Source of the DNA: Makana sp044442725
GTDB taxonomy: Bacteria; Pseudomonadota; Gammaproteobacteria; Enterobacterales; Enterobacteriaceae
Assembly: GCA_044442725.1 (NCBI GenBank)
Contig: JBISJR010000001.1
Coordinates: forward strand, 186,001-250,000
DNA length: 64,000 nucleotides
Direction of reading: 5' to 3'
Every line of letters starts with the position of its first letter. Position 1 is the first letter of the stretch. Made by a program: the position numbers and the translations under genes. The notes beneath the pieces are model-generated. The model did no database searches. It worked only from the letters and a program-made list of their open reading frames with translations, and was not told the DNA's origin. Shown one piece after another: positions 24,623 to 35,287 of the stretch.

Positions 24623-27600
24623 TTGAAAAACTCAATAATTTATTCTTATATAGAAAAAAAACGTATTCGTAAAAATTTTGGTAAAAATCAACAAATTTTA
24701 GAAATTCCAAATTTATTATCTATTCAAATTGATTCATTTAATAAATTTATAATAAGAGATATAGAAGGAAAATATGGTCTAGAATCTTCATTTTTGTTTA
24801 TTTTTCCAATTAAAAGTTATAATAAAAATTCAGAATTGCAATATATTAGTTATAGTTTAAATAAACCAATTTTTAATGTTAAAGAATGTCAATCAAGGGG
24901 ATTAACTTTTTCATCATCACTTAAAGCAAAATTGAGACTTATTGTTTATAATAAAGAATTTTCAGAAAAAAAAATAAAAATAAAAAAAGAACAAGAAGTT
25001 TATATGGGTGAAATACCTCTTATTACTGATAATGGAACATTTATAATAAATGGAATAGAACGTGTAGTTGTTTCTCAATTACATCGTAGTCCTGGTGTTT
25101 TTTTTGATAGTGATAAAGGTAAAACACATACTTCAGGTAAAATTATTTATAATGCAATTATAATACCTTACAGAGGGTCTTGGTTAGATTTTGAATTTGA
25201 TTCTAAAGATATTTTATTTATTAGAATTGACAGAAGAAAAAAATTACCTGCTACTGTTATATTGAAAGCTATGAATTATAGTACCAAACAAATATTAAAT
25301 ATTTTTTTTGATAATGTTATTTATAATATTAGTAAAAAATATATTAAAATGAAATTAGTTCATGAAAGATTAATAGGTCAAACTTTTTCATTTGAAATTA
25401 AAAAAAATAATAAAATATATGTAAAAAAAGAAAAAAGAATTACAGTTAGACATATTAATGATTTAAAAAAAGATAAAGTAAAAAATATAAAAATACCTAA
25501 AGAATATTTAATAGGTAAAATATTAATAAAAGATTATATTGATAAAAATACAGGTGAAATTATTTCTTTTGCAAATACTAAAATAACAATAGATATTATT
25601 GATAAATTAATTAATTCAGGATTAAATAAAATAGAAACTATATTTACTAATGATTTAGATCATGGTTCTTATATATCAGACACAATGCGCATTGATAATA
25701 CTTTAGATAGAAAAAGTGCTTTAATTGAAATATATCGTATGATGAGACCAGGAGAACCTCCTACAAAAGAAGTATCTGAAAATTTATTTAAAAATTTATT
25801 TTTTTCAAAAAATCGTTATGATTTGTCTGAAGTTGGAAGAATGAAATTTAATAATTCATTATCAAGAAAATACATAAAAGGTCCTGGTATTTTAAATAAT
25901 AAAGACATAATTGATGTAATTAAAAAATTAATTAATATACGTAATGGAAAAGGTGAAGTTGATGATATTGATCATTTAGGGAATAGAAGAATAAGATCTG
26001 TAGGAGAGATGACGGAAAATCAATTTAGAATTGGTTTATCAAGATTAGAAAGATCTATAAAAGAAAATTTATCTTTAAGCGATATAGATGAATTGTATCC
26101 ACAAGATATTATAAATTCTAAACCTATATCTTCTTCTTTAAAAGAATTTTTTGGATCTAGTCAATTATCTCAATTTATGGATCAAAATAATCCATTATCT
26201 GAAATTACTCATAAAAGACGTATATCTGCATTAGGACCTGGTGGATTAACTAGAGAAAGATCAGGTTTTGAAGTTCGTGATGTACATCCTACTCATTATG
26301 GAAGAATTTGTCCTATAGAAACACCTGAGGGTCCCAACATAGGTTTAATTAATTCTCTTTCAGTTTATGCTAAAATTAATAAATATGGTTTTATAGAAAC
26401 TCCATATAGATTAGTAAAATTAAATATAGTGACTAAAAAAATTATTTATCTTTCAGCATTTGAAGAAGTAAATTTTATTATTGCTCAAGCTGATACTAAA
26501 TTAAATAAAAATGGTTCTTTTGTTAATGATTTAATTATATGTAGAAATAAAGGAGAGTCAAATTTATTTAAAAAAAATGAAGTTGATTATATGGATGTTT
26601 CTACACAACAGATAGTATCTATAGGGGCTTCTCTTATTCCATTTTTAGAACATGATGATGCAAATCGTGCTTTAATGGGTGCTAATATGCAACGTCAATC
26701 TGTACCAACAATTATATCAGAAAAACCTTTAGTTGGAACTGGAATGGAAAGATCAGTTTCTGTTGATTCTGGTGCAACAGTAATATCTAAAAGAAGTGGT
26801 TATGTTAAATATGTAGATTCTTCTAAAATTATAATTAATGTTAATAATGATGAAATTTATAAAAATGAATCAGGTATTGATATTTATAATCTAAAAAAAT
26901 ATATACGTTCTAATCAAAATACTTGTATAAATCAAAAACCTTGTGTTAATTTAAATGATAAAATAAAATTAGGTGATGTAATAGCTGATGGACCTGCTAC
27001 AGATCTTGGTGAATTGGCTTTAGGACAAAATATGAGAATTGCTTTTATGTCATGGAATGGATATAATTTTGAAGATTCTATGTTAATATCAGAACGTATA
27101 GTAAAAGATGATAGATTTACTACTATTCATATTCAAGAATTGATTTGTATTGCTAGAGATACTAAATTAGGACCAGAAGAAATTACATCAGATATTCCAA
27201 ATATAAGTGAATCTTCATTATCTAATTTAGATGAATCAGGTATAATATTTATAGGAGCCGAAGTTCATGGAAATGATATTTTAGTAGGTAAAGTAACACC
27301 AAAAGGTGAAATTAAAGTTACACCTGAAGAAAAGTTATTAAGAGCAATTTTTGGTGAAAAAGCTTCAGAAGTAAAAGATTCATCTTTAAGAGTTCCAAAT
27401 GGAGTTTTTGGAACTGTAATAGACGTACAAGTATTTAATAGAGATGGTGTAAAAAAAGATAAAAGAACATTAGAAATAGAAAAATTAAAAATACAACAAA
27501 TTAAAAATGATTTAAAAGAAGAATTATTAATATTTGAATCAAAATTATTTTCTAAAGTTTATAATATTCTTATTTACAATGGAATAAAACATGAAAAATT

Positions 27601-28657
27601 AAAAAATATAGAAAAATACAAATGGTTAAAGATAAAATTAAATAATATTTATTATAAAAATAAAATAAAAAAAATTAAAAAACAAATTGAAAAAATTCAT
27701 TATAAATTTAATAAAAAAATAGAATTTAATATAACTAAAATAGTACAATGTGATGATTTATCCCCAGGGGTGATTAAAATTGTTAAAATTTGTTTAGCTG
27801 TAAAACGCAATGTACAACTTGGTGATAAAATGGCAGGTAGACATGGAAATAAAGGTGTTATTTCTAAAATAAATCCAATAGAAGATATGCCTTATGATGA
27901 AAATGGTATTCCAATAGATATAGTTTTAAATCCATTAGGTGTTCCTTCACGTATGAATATTGGTCAAATTTTAGAAACACATTTAGGTTTAGCTGCAAAA
28001 GGACTTGGAGAAAAAATTAATTTAATGATTAATCAAAAAAAAGAAATTTATAAACTTAGAAAATTTATTCAAAAAATATATAATTTAGGAGATAATGTTA
28101 ATAATAAAATAAGTTTAGATAATTTTTCTGATAAAGATATATATATTTTAGCAAATAATTTAAAAAATGGATTTCCAATATCAACACCTGTTTTTGATGG
28201 TATTAAAGAAAAAGATATAAAAAATCTTTTAAAATTAAGTAATTTTCCAACTTCAGGTAAAATAAATTTATTTGATGGTTTTACTGGAGAAAAGTTTGAA
28301 CATAAAGTAACAGTAGGTTATATGTATATGCTTAAATTAAATCATTTAGTTGATGATAAAATGCATTCAAGATCAACAGGTGCTTATAGTCTTATAACTC
28401 AACAACCTTTAGGTGGTAAATCTCAATTTGGAGGACAACGTTTTGGTGAAATGGAGGTTTGGGCATTAGAAGCGTATGGTGCTGCATATACTCTTCAAGA
28501 AATGTTAACGGTTAAATCAGATGATGTTAATGGAAGAATAAAAATGTATAAAAATATAATAAATGGAAATCATATAATGGAACCAGGAATGCCTGAGTCT
28601 TTTAATGTTTTATTAAAAGAAATTAGATCTTTAGCTTTAAATATAGATTTAGATTAG
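24623..28657 (+). CDS. rpoB: DNA-directed RNA polymerase subunit beta
   Basis: The beta subunit forms half of the RNA polymerase active-site cleft. The 1344 residues (E. coli 1342) are collinear with E. coli RpoB throughout, including the rifampicin region (FFGSSQLSQFMDQNNPLSE), GMERSVSVDSG, the DKMAGRHGNKG catalytic-cleft segment and the C-terminal GEMEVWALEAYGA clamp. The start appears to be TTG at 24623, giving MKNSIIYSYIEKKR; no clear Shine-Dalgarno precedes it and the first residues differ from E. coli MVYSY, so the exact start is uncertain. It ends in TAG, 82 bases before rpoC. Confidence 0.97.
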   Translation: MKNSIIYSYIEKKRIRKNFGKNQQILEIPNLLSIQIDSFNKFIIRDIEGKYGLESSFLFIFPIKSYNKNSELQYISYSLNKPIFNVKECQSRGLTFSSSLKAKLRLIVYNKEFSEKKIKIKKEQEVYMGEIPLITDNGTFIINGIERVVVSQLHRSPGVFFDSDKGKTHTSGKIIYNAIIIPYRGSWLDFEFDSKDILFIRIDRRKKLPATVILKAMNYSTKQILNIFFDNVIYNISKKYIKMKLVHERLIGQTFSFEIKKNNKIYVKKEKRITVRHINDLKKDKVKNIKIPKEYLIGKILIKDYIDKNTGEIISFANTKITIDIIDKLINSGLNKIETIFTNDLDHGSYISDTMRIDNTLDRKSALIEIYRMMRPGEPPTKEVSENLFKNLFFSKNRYDLSEVGRMKFNNSLSRKYIKGPGILNNKDIIDVIKKLINIRNGKGEVDDIDHLGNRRIRSVGEMTENQFRIGLSRLERSIKENLSLSDIDELYPQDIINSKPISSSLKEFFGSSQLSQFMDQNNPLSEITHKRRISALGPGGLTRERSGFEVRDVHPTHYGRICPIETPEGPNIGLINSLSVYAKINKYGFIETPYRLVKLNIVTKKIIYLSAFEEVNFIIAQADTKLNKNGSFVNDLIICRNKGESNLFKKNEVDYMDVSTQQIVSIGASLIPFLEHDDANRALMGANMQRQSVPTIISEKPLVGTGMERSVSVDSGATVISKRSGYVKYVDSSKIIINVNNDEIYKNESGIDIYNLKKYIRSNQNTCINQKPCVNLNDKIKLGDVIADGPATDLGELALGQNMRIAFMSWNGYNFEDSMLISERIVKDDRFTTIHIQELICIARDTKLGPEEITSDIPNISESSLSNLDESGIIFIGAEVHGNDILVGKVTPKGEIKVTPEEKLLRAIFGEKASEVKDSSLRVPNGVFGTVIDVQVFNRDGVKKDKRTLEIEKLKIQQIKNDLKEELLIFESKLFSKVYNILIYNGIKHEKLKNIEKYKWLKIKLNNIYYKNKIKKIKKQIEKIHYKFNKKIEFNITKIVQCDDLSPGVIKIVKICLAVKRNVQLGDKMAGRHGNKGVISKINPIEDMPYDENGIPIDIVLNPLGVPSRMNIGQILETHLGLAAKGLGEKINLMINQKKEIYKLRKFIQKIYNLGDNVNNKISLDNFSDKDIYILANNLKNGFPISTPVFDGIKEKDIKNLLKLSNFPTSGKINLFDGFTGEKFEHKVTVGYMYMLKLNHLVDDKMHSRSTGAYSLITQQPLGGKSQFGGQRFGEMEVWALEAYGAAYTLQEMLTVKSDDVNGRIKMYKNIINGNHIMEPGMPESFNVLLKEIRSLALNIDLD

Positions 28658-28739
28658 ATATGAAAATATTTTTTTTAAAATTAATATATATATTAATTTT
28701 AAAAAAAATATTAATTTTAACTCAATTAGGAATAATTTT

Positions 28740-31700
28740 GTGAAAAATTTATTTAATATTCTTAAATCAAAAAATAAAACAAAAGATTTTGATTATATTA
28801 AAATTTCTTTAGCATCTCCAAATATGATAAGATCTTGGTCCTTTGGAGAGGTTAAAAAACCAGAAACTATTAATTATCGTACTTTTAAACCAGAAAGAGA
28901 TGGATTATTTTGTTCAAGAATTTTTGGTCCTATGAAAGATTATGAATGTTTATGTGGAAAATATAAAAGATTAAAACATAAAGGAATTGTATGTGAAAAG
29001 TGTGGTGTTGAAGTTACAAATTCTAAAGTACGTAGAGAAAGAATGGGTCATATTGAATTAGCTTCACCTGTAGCTCATATATGGTTTTTAAAATCATTAC
29101 CTTCAAGGATAGGGCTTTTATTAGATATTCCTTTAAAAGATATAGAAAGAATTTTGTATTTTGAGTCTTATATAGTAATAGAAAGTGGTATTACAAAATT
29201 AAATAATGGTCAAATTCTTAATGAAGAAAAATATATGAATGCTATTGAAGAATTTGGTGATGAATTTGAAGTAAAAATAGGTGCAGAAGCTATAAAATTT
29301 TTATTAAATAAAATTGATTTAAATAAAGAATGTTTTAATCTTAATAAAAAATTAAAAATTACTAATTCAGAAACAAAAATAAAAAAAATTAGTAAACGTA
29401 TAAAAATATTAGAATCTTTTATAAATAGTGGAAATAAACCAGATTGGATGATTTTAACAGTATTGCCAGTATTACCGCCAGACTTGCGTCCTTTAGTTCC
29501 ATTAGATGGAGGAAGATTTGCTACATCAGATCTTAATGATTTATATAGACGAGTTATAAATAGAAATAATAGATTAAAAAGACTAATAGATTTATCAGCA
29601 CCAGAAATTATTATTCGTAATGAAAAACGTATGCTTCAAGAATCAGTAGATTCAGTATTAGATAATGGAAGACGTGGTAAAGCAATTACATCATCAAATA
29701 AACGTCCATTAAAATCATTATCTGAAATGATAAAAGGAAAACAAGGTAGATTCAGACAAAACCTTTTAGGTAAAAGAGTTGATTATTCTGGACGTTCAGT
29801 TATAACTGTTGGTCCAACTTTAAAATTAAATCAATGTGGTCTTCCTAAAAGAATGGCATTGGAATTATTTAAACCATTTGTATATTCTAAATTAGAATTA
29901 AGAGGTATATCTTCAACAATAAAATATGCTAAAAAAATGGTAGACAATGAAGATCCTGTAGTATGGGATATATTAGAAGATGTTATTAGAGAATATCCTA
30001 TTATGCTAAATAGAGCACCAACTTTGCATAGATTAGGAATTCAGGCATTTGAACCTATACTTATAGAAGGAAAAGCTATACAATTACATCCTTTAGTATG
30101 TGCTGCTTATAACGCTGATTTTGATGGAGACCAAATGGCAGTTCATGTTCCACTTACTTTAGAAGCAAAATTAGAAGCACGTTCATTAATGATGTCTACT
30201 AATAATATTTTATCTCCTGCTAATGGAGAACCTATTATAGTTCCTTCTCAAGATGTAGTTTTAGGATTATATTATATGACAAGAAGTAAAATAAATGGAA
30301 AAGGAGATGGAATGATATTAAGCGGTCCTAAAGAAGCAGAATTGATTTATACATATGGTATAGCTGAATTACATTCAAATGTAAAAGTAAGAATTAAAGA
30401 ATATATTAAAATTAATAAAATATTTTGTAAAAAAAAAACAGTAAAAAATACAACTATTGGAAGAGCAATTCTTTGGAAAATAATTCCAAAAGGTTTAAAA
30501 TTTTCATTAATAAATAAAACATTATGTAAAAAAGAAATATCAGATATTTTTAATACTTGTTATAGAATATTAGGATTAAAAAAAACAATTATTTTTGCTG
30601 ATAAAATAATGTATATTGGGTTTTATTATGCTACAAAATCAGGATCTTCAGTTGGAATAGATGATATTGTAATACCAAAAAATAAAGAAGAAATTATAAA
30701 AGAAGCTGAAAATGAAGTATTTGAAATACAAAAACAATTTCAATATGGATTAGTAACAACAAGTGAAAAATATAATAAAGTTATTGATATATGGTCATCA
30801 GCTAATGAAAAAATTTCTAAATCAATGATGAAAAATCTTTCAAATAAAAAAATTATAAATAAATCAGGAAATAAAGAAAATCAAATTTCTTTTAATAGTA
30901 TTTTTATGATGGCTGATTCTGGAGCAAGAGGATCATCAGATCAAATTCGTCAATTAGCTGGAATGAGGGGGTTAATGGCAAAACCTGATGGTTTTATAAT
31001 AGAAACACCTATTACAGCTAATTTTAGAGAAGGATTAAATGTTTTACAATATTTTATTTCTACACATGGTGCTCGTAAAGGATTAGCAGATACTGCATTA
31101 AAAACAGCAAATTCTGGATATTTAACAAGAAGATTAGTAGATGCAGCGCAAGATGTAGTTATTTTAGAAGATGATTGTAAAACTTTGTTTGGAATAGTCA
31201 TTACAAATATAATAGAAGGAGGAAATGTAAAAGATAATTTAACAGATAGAATTTTAGGTAGGGTTACAGCAGAGGATATTTTAAAACCAGGAACATTTGA
31301 AGTTATTGTAAATAGAAATAAATTATTAGATGAAAAATATTGTAAAATAATAAAAAAACATTCTGTAGAAAGCGTTAAAGTTAGATCAGTTGTTACATGT
31401 AATACAATTTATGGTGTTTGTGCTCATTGTTATGGTCGTGATTTAGCTCGTGGTAAATTAGTAAAAAAAGGAGAAGCTATAGGAGTAATAGCTGCTCAAT
31501 CTATAGGAGAACCTGGTACTCAATTAACTATGCGTACATTCCATATTGGTGGTGCTGCATCTAGATCAGTTTCTACATCATATATTAAAGTAAAAAATAC
31601 AGGAACAATTAATTTTATAAATGTCAAATTTGTAATAAATAAAGTTGGTAAAATTATAATAACATCTCGTAATAATGAGATAAGATTATTAGATAATAAT

Positions 31701-32873
31701 GGTAAGATTAAAGAAAAATATAAAGTACCTTATGGATCTATAATTTTAAAAGAAAATGGAGAAAAAATAAATAAAGGAGAAATAATTGCAAATTGGGATC
31801 CTCATACAATTCCTGTTATATCAGAAGTTGATGGATTTGTTAAATTAATTGATATGATAGAAGGGCAAAGTATAACTCGTAAAACTGATGAACTTACAGG
31901 ATTGTCTTCTATTGTTGTACTAGATTTATATGAAAGACCTACTGGTATGAGTAAAAATTTAAAACCTAAATTAAAGATTGTAGATTTAAAAGGTAAAAAT
32001 ATTTATATTTCAGGAACTAAAATTTTAGCTCAATATTTTTTACCTGGTAAAACAATAATTCAATTAGAAGATGGACATAAAATAACTAGTGGTGATATTT
32101 TAGCAAGATTGCCTTTAGAAACTTACATTACAAAAGATATAACTGGAGGATTGCCTAGAGTTGCTGACTTATTTGAAGCTAGAATACCTAAAGATCCTGC
32201 TATTTTATCTGAAAAAAATGGAGTTATATCTTTTGGAAAAGAAACTAAAGATAAAATACGTTTAATTATTTATAAAAAAAATGGAAATAAATGTTATGAA
32301 GAAATGATTCCAAAATGGAGAAATTTAAATGTTTTCGAAGGAGAAAAAATTTATCGTGGAAATATAATTTCTAATGGACAAGAATCACCACATGATATAT
32401 TAAGATTAAGAGGTATTAATGAATTTATACAATATATTGTAAATGAAGTTCAAGATATATACAGATTACAAGGAGTTAAAATTAATGATAAACATATAGA
32501 AGTAATTATTCGTCAAATGTTAAAAAAAGTTATTATTGTAAATAAAGGTGATTCTAAATTTTTAGAAGGAGAACAAGTAGAATATTCTAAAGTTAGAATT
32601 GCTAATATTAAACTTAAAAAACAAGGAAAAAAAGAAGTTCTATATTACCGTAAGTTGTTAGGTATAACTAAATCTTCTCTTTCTACTGAATCTTTTATTT
32701 CTGCAGCTTCTTTTCAAGAAACAACAAGAGTATTAACAGAAGCGGCTGTTTCTGGTAAAATAGATGAACTAAGAGGTCTTAAAGAGAATGTTATTGTAGG
32801 AAGATTAATACCAGCTGGAACTGGATATAAATATCATAAAGAAAGAAATATTAATTATATTAAAAAAAAATAA
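28740..32873 (+). CDS. rpoC: DNA-directed RNA polymerase subunit beta'
   Basis: The beta' subunit carries the catalytic magnesium. The 1377 residues (E. coli 1407) show the N-terminal zinc site (CLCGKYKRLKHKGIVCEKCG), the NADFDGDQMAVH catalytic loop with its three Asp, the bridge helix and trigger loop region, and the second zinc site ending CAHCYGRDLARG. The start is GTG at 28740 with AGGA ten bases upstream; E. coli rpoC also uses GTG. The short loss is at the C-terminus. It converges with ychF. Confidence 0.97.
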   Translation: MKNLFNILKSKNKTKDFDYIKISLASPNMIRSWSFGEVKKPETINYRTFKPERDGLFCSRIFGPMKDYECLCGKYKRLKHKGIVCEKCGVEVTNSKVRRERMGHIELASPVAHIWFLKSLPSRIGLLLDIPLKDIERILYFESYIVIESGITKLNNGQILNEEKYMNAIEEFGDEFEVKIGAEAIKFLLNKIDLNKECFNLNKKLKITNSETKIKKISKRIKILESFINSGNKPDWMILTVLPVLPPDLRPLVPLDGGRFATSDLNDLYRRVINRNNRLKRLIDLSAPEIIIRNEKRMLQESVDSVLDNGRRGKAITSSNKRPLKSLSEMIKGKQGRFRQNLLGKRVDYSGRSVITVGPTLKLNQCGLPKRMALELFKPFVYSKLELRGISSTIKYAKKMVDNEDPVVWDILEDVIREYPIMLNRAPTLHRLGIQAFEPILIEGKAIQLHPLVCAAYNADFDGDQMAVHVPLTLEAKLEARSLMMSTNNILSPANGEPIIVPSQDVVLGLYYMTRSKINGKGDGMILSGPKEAELIYTYGIAELHSNVKVRIKEYIKINKIFCKKKTVKNTTIGRAILWKIIPKGLKFSLINKTLCKKEISDIFNTCYRILGLKKTIIFADKIMYIGFYYATKSGSSVGIDDIVIPKNKEEIIKEAENEVFEIQKQFQYGLVTTSEKYNKVIDIWSSANEKISKSMMKNLSNKKIINKSGNKENQISFNSIFMMADSGARGSSDQIRQLAGMRGLMAKPDGFIIETPITANFREGLNVLQYFISTHGARKGLADTALKTANSGYLTRRLVDAAQDVVILEDDCKTLFGIVITNIIEGGNVKDNLTDRILGRVTAEDILKPGTFEVIVNRNKLLDEKYCKIIKKHSVESVKVRSVVTCNTIYGVCAHCYGRDLARGKLVKKGEAIGVIAAQSIGEPGTQLTMRTFHIGGAASRSVSTSYIKVKNTGTINFINVKFVINKVGKIIITSRNNEIRLLDNNGKIKEKYKVPYGSIILKENGEKINKGEIIANWDPHTIPVISEVDGFVKLIDMIEGQSITRKTDELTGLSSIVVLDLYERPTGMSKNLKPKLKIVDLKGKNIYISGTKILAQYFLPGKTIIQLEDGHKITSGDILARLPLETYITKDITGGLPRVADLFEARIPKDPAILSEKNGVISFGKETKDKIRLIIYKKNGNKCYEEMIPKWRNLNVFEGEKIYRGNIISNGQESPHDILRLRGINEFIQYIVNEVQDIYRLQGVKINDKHIEVIIRQMLKKVIIVNKGDSKFLEGEQVEYSKVRIANIKLKKQGKKEVLYYRKLLGITKSSLSTESFISAASFQETTRVLTEAAVSGKIDELRGLKENVIVGRLIPAGTGYKYHKERNINYIKKK

Positions 32874-32947
32874 TTTTTTTTATTTATAAATTTAATATAT
32901 ATTATTAATATTTATTTTATTTTTAATATATTAAATATATATTTAAT

Positions 32948-33003
32948 ATATAGTTAAATTTTTATTTTAAAAAATTATTTATTAAATAAAAATTTAACTA
33001 TAT
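32948..33003. terminator. Bidirectional hairpin at the rpoC/ychF convergence
   Basis: A perfect 20-bp A/T-rich inverted repeat has arms 32948-32967 and 32984-33003 and a 16-base loop. The right arm lies inside the last codons of ychF and the loop contains its stop codon. It is well placed to end the rpoBC transcript on one strand and ychF on the other. Confidence 0.5.
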
Positions 33004-34066
33004 CTCCATCTTTTATTATATAATTTTTACCTTCTAAATGTATTTTTCCTATTTTTTTTACACCATTTTCTCCATTATAGAAAATAAAATCACTATAAGA
33101 AATAATTCTTGCTCTAATAAATCCTTTATAAAAATCAGAATGTATTTTATTAGAAGCTTTTAATGCTGTTGTATTTTCATATACATTCCAAGATTTAATT
33201 TCTTTTTTTGTATATGTAAAAAAAGTTTTAATATTTAAATATTTTAAAATATAATTAATTAAATTATTTATGTCGTAAACTGAAATATTAAAATTATTTT
33301 TTAATTTAATACTATTTAGTTCTATTTTTTTAGATAAATAAAATTTTTTTTTAGCACAAACATTTATTATATTATATTTTTTATTTTTATAAAATAAAAA
33401 ATTTTTTTTATAATTATTTTTATATTTAAAATTATTTTCATTTATATTTGCTATATAAATCATAGGTTTTAATGTTAAAAATCCCATATTTTTAATTTCT
33501 TTTTTTTCTTTTAATGAAATATTTAATGTTGTTAACATTTTTAATTTCTCTAAATGAAAAAAACATTTTTTAATTATATTTTTTTTTTTTAAAAAAATTT
33601 TATCTTTATTTTTATATTTTTTTTTAATTTTATTTAAATATTTTTCACATTTTTCTAAATCATAAAATATTAATTCAGTATTAATGATTTCTATATCTTT
33701 AATAGGATCTATTTTTCCAAAAAAATGTATAATTTTTTCATCTTCAAAATATCTAACTAAATGTATTATAGCTTCACATTCGCATATATTATTAAGAAAT
33801 TTATTTCCTAATCCTTCACCTTTTGATGCTCCTTTTATTAAACCAGCAATATCAAAAAATTTAATATTTGATTGTATAATATTTTTATTATTAATTATTT
33901 TAGATATTTCAAAAATTCTATAATCTTTTATTTTAGCTAAACCAAAATTTGTTTTAATAGTGCTAAAAAAAAAATTTTCAGATTTTATATTTGATTTTGT
34001 TAATGAATTAAACAAAGTTGATTTTCCAACATTTGGTAAACCAATTATTCCTATTTTTATAATCAT
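32975..34066 (-). CDS. ychF: Ribosome-binding ATPase YchF
   Basis: YchF (OLA1 family) is an Obg-related P-loop protein that prefers ATP and associates with ribosomes; its exact role is unsettled. G1 GLPNVGKST lies at residues 9-17, and FDIAGLIKGASKGEGLGN and the C-terminal TGS-like domain (FTYTKKEIKSW; KGFIRARIISYSDF; VKDGDIVKFLFN) are clear. It has 363 residues, the E. coli length, but the middle (about 150-250) is very Lys/Asn-rich and divergent. pth, its usual neighbour, is absent. Confidence 0.95.
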   Translation of the reverse strand: MIIKIGIIGLPNVGKSTLFNSLTKSNIKSENFFFSTIKTNFGLAKIKDYRIFEISKIINNKNIIQSNIKFFDIAGLIKGASKGEGLGNKFLNNICECEAIIHLVRYFEDEKIIHFFGKIDPIKDIEIINTELIFYDLEKCEKYLNKIKKKYKNKDKIFLKKKNIIKKCFFHLEKLKMLTTLNISLKEKKEIKNMGFLTLKPMIYIANINENNFKYKNNYKKNFLFYKNKKYNIINVCAKKKFYLSKKIELNSIKLKNNFNISVYDINNLINYILKYLNIKTFFTYTKKEIKSWNVYENTTALKASNKIHSDFYKGFIRARIISYSDFIFYNGENGVKKIGKIHLEGKNYIIKDGDIVKFLFNK

Positions 34067-34207
34067 TTTATTTGCCTTTTTAATTTTTAAAATTAAATAT
34101 ATAATTTTAAATTATTATATAAAAATTATATTTATATTCAAATATATAAGATTTATAAATTATTTTATTATTTTAATTAATATTATATTTAGGATATATA
34201 AAAATTT

Positions 34208-35284
34208 ATGAATAAATCAATAGTAAAAAAATTATATTTATTAAAAAAAAGATTTGAAAAGGTTAAAATTTTATTAAATGATAAAAAAATAATTTTAAAT
34301 AGAAATAAATTCTCTAATATTTATAAAGAATATTTATATTTAAATAAAATTACAAAATATATTTATAAAATTAATAATGTTGAAAATAATATAAAAAATT
34401 TAAAAAAATTATTAAAAGATCCAGAAATTAAAGTTTTAGCAAAAGAAGAATATAATAATTATTTATTAAAATTACAAATATTGGAAAATAAATTAAAAAT
34501 AATGATTTTACCTAAAGAAACAACAGATCAAAGAGGATGTTTTATAGAATTAAAATCTGGAACAGGAGGAAATGAAGCATCTTTATTTACTAAAGATTTA
34601 TTTAAAATATATTATAAATTTATAGAAAAAAAAAAATGGAATATAGAAATATTAAACATTAATTATAATGATAAAGGAGGATTTAAAGATATAATAGCAA
34701 AAATTTCTAATTATGGATCTTATGGTATTTTAAAATTTGAATCTGGAGGTCATAGAGTACAAAGAGTCCCTTTTACAGAAAATCAAGGAAGAATACATAC
34801 ATCAACATGTAAAGTTGCAGTAATGCAAGAAATACCAGAAGCAGAATTTCCAAAAATAAAATCAGTAGATATAAGAATTGATACTTTCAGATCATCTGGT
34901 GCTGGAGGGCAACATGTTAATACAACTGATTCAGCCATTCGTATTACACATTTATCTACAGGTATAGTTGTAGAATGTCAAGATGAGAGATCTCAACATA
35001 AAAATAAATCTAAAGCAATGTCGGTTTTAAGATCTCGTTTATATTCATTAGAAATGAAAAAAATTCAAAAAAAATCATATAATACTAAAAAAAATCTTTT
35101 AGGTAGTGGTTTAAGATCTGATAGAATTAGAACTTATAACTTTCATAATGGTAGAGTTACTGATCATAGAATTGGTCTTACATTATATAAATTAGAATCA
35201 ATTATTAAAGGAAATCTTGATATTTTAATAAATCCATTAATAAATGAATATCAATTAAATAAATTTAAAGAATTTTATAAATAA
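34208..35284 (+). CDS. prfA: Peptide chain release factor 1
   Basis: RF1 ends translation at UAA and UAG. The GGQ motif that triggers hydrolysis is present in SSGAGGQHVN (about residue 233). The codon-recognition tripeptide P-x-T reads PFT in QRVPFTENQGRIHT, where E. coli has PAT; the middle position is variable in the family. It has 358 residues (E. coli 360). prmC begins 3 bases after its stop, and PrmC methylates the Gln of GGQ, so the pair forms one functional operon. Nearly all genes in this window end in UAA. Confidence 0.96.
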   Translation: MNKSIVKKLYLLKKRFEKVKILLNDKKIILNRNKFSNIYKEYLYLNKITKYIYKINNVENNIKNLKKLLKDPEIKVLAKEEYNNYLLKLQILENKLKIMILPKETTDQRGCFIELKSGTGGNEASLFTKDLFKIYYKFIEKKKWNIEILNINYNDKGGFKDIIAKISNYGSYGILKFESGGHRVQRVPFTENQGRIHTSTCKVAVMQEIPEAEFPKIKSVDIRIDTFRSSGAGGQHVNTTDSAIRITHLSTGIVVECQDERSQHKNKSKAMSVLRSRLYSLEMKKIQKKSYNTKKNLLGSGLRSDRIRTYNFHNGRVTDHRIGLTLYKLESIIKGNLDILINPLINEYQLNKFKEFYK

Positions 35285-35287
35285 AAT

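Noticed and set aside
33960..34211. Small hydrophobic plus-strand frame overlapping the ychF 5' end and the prfA start
   Set aside because: Half of it is antisense to the ychF P-loop region and the rest is low-complexity spacer; no ribosome-binding site or recognisable motif.
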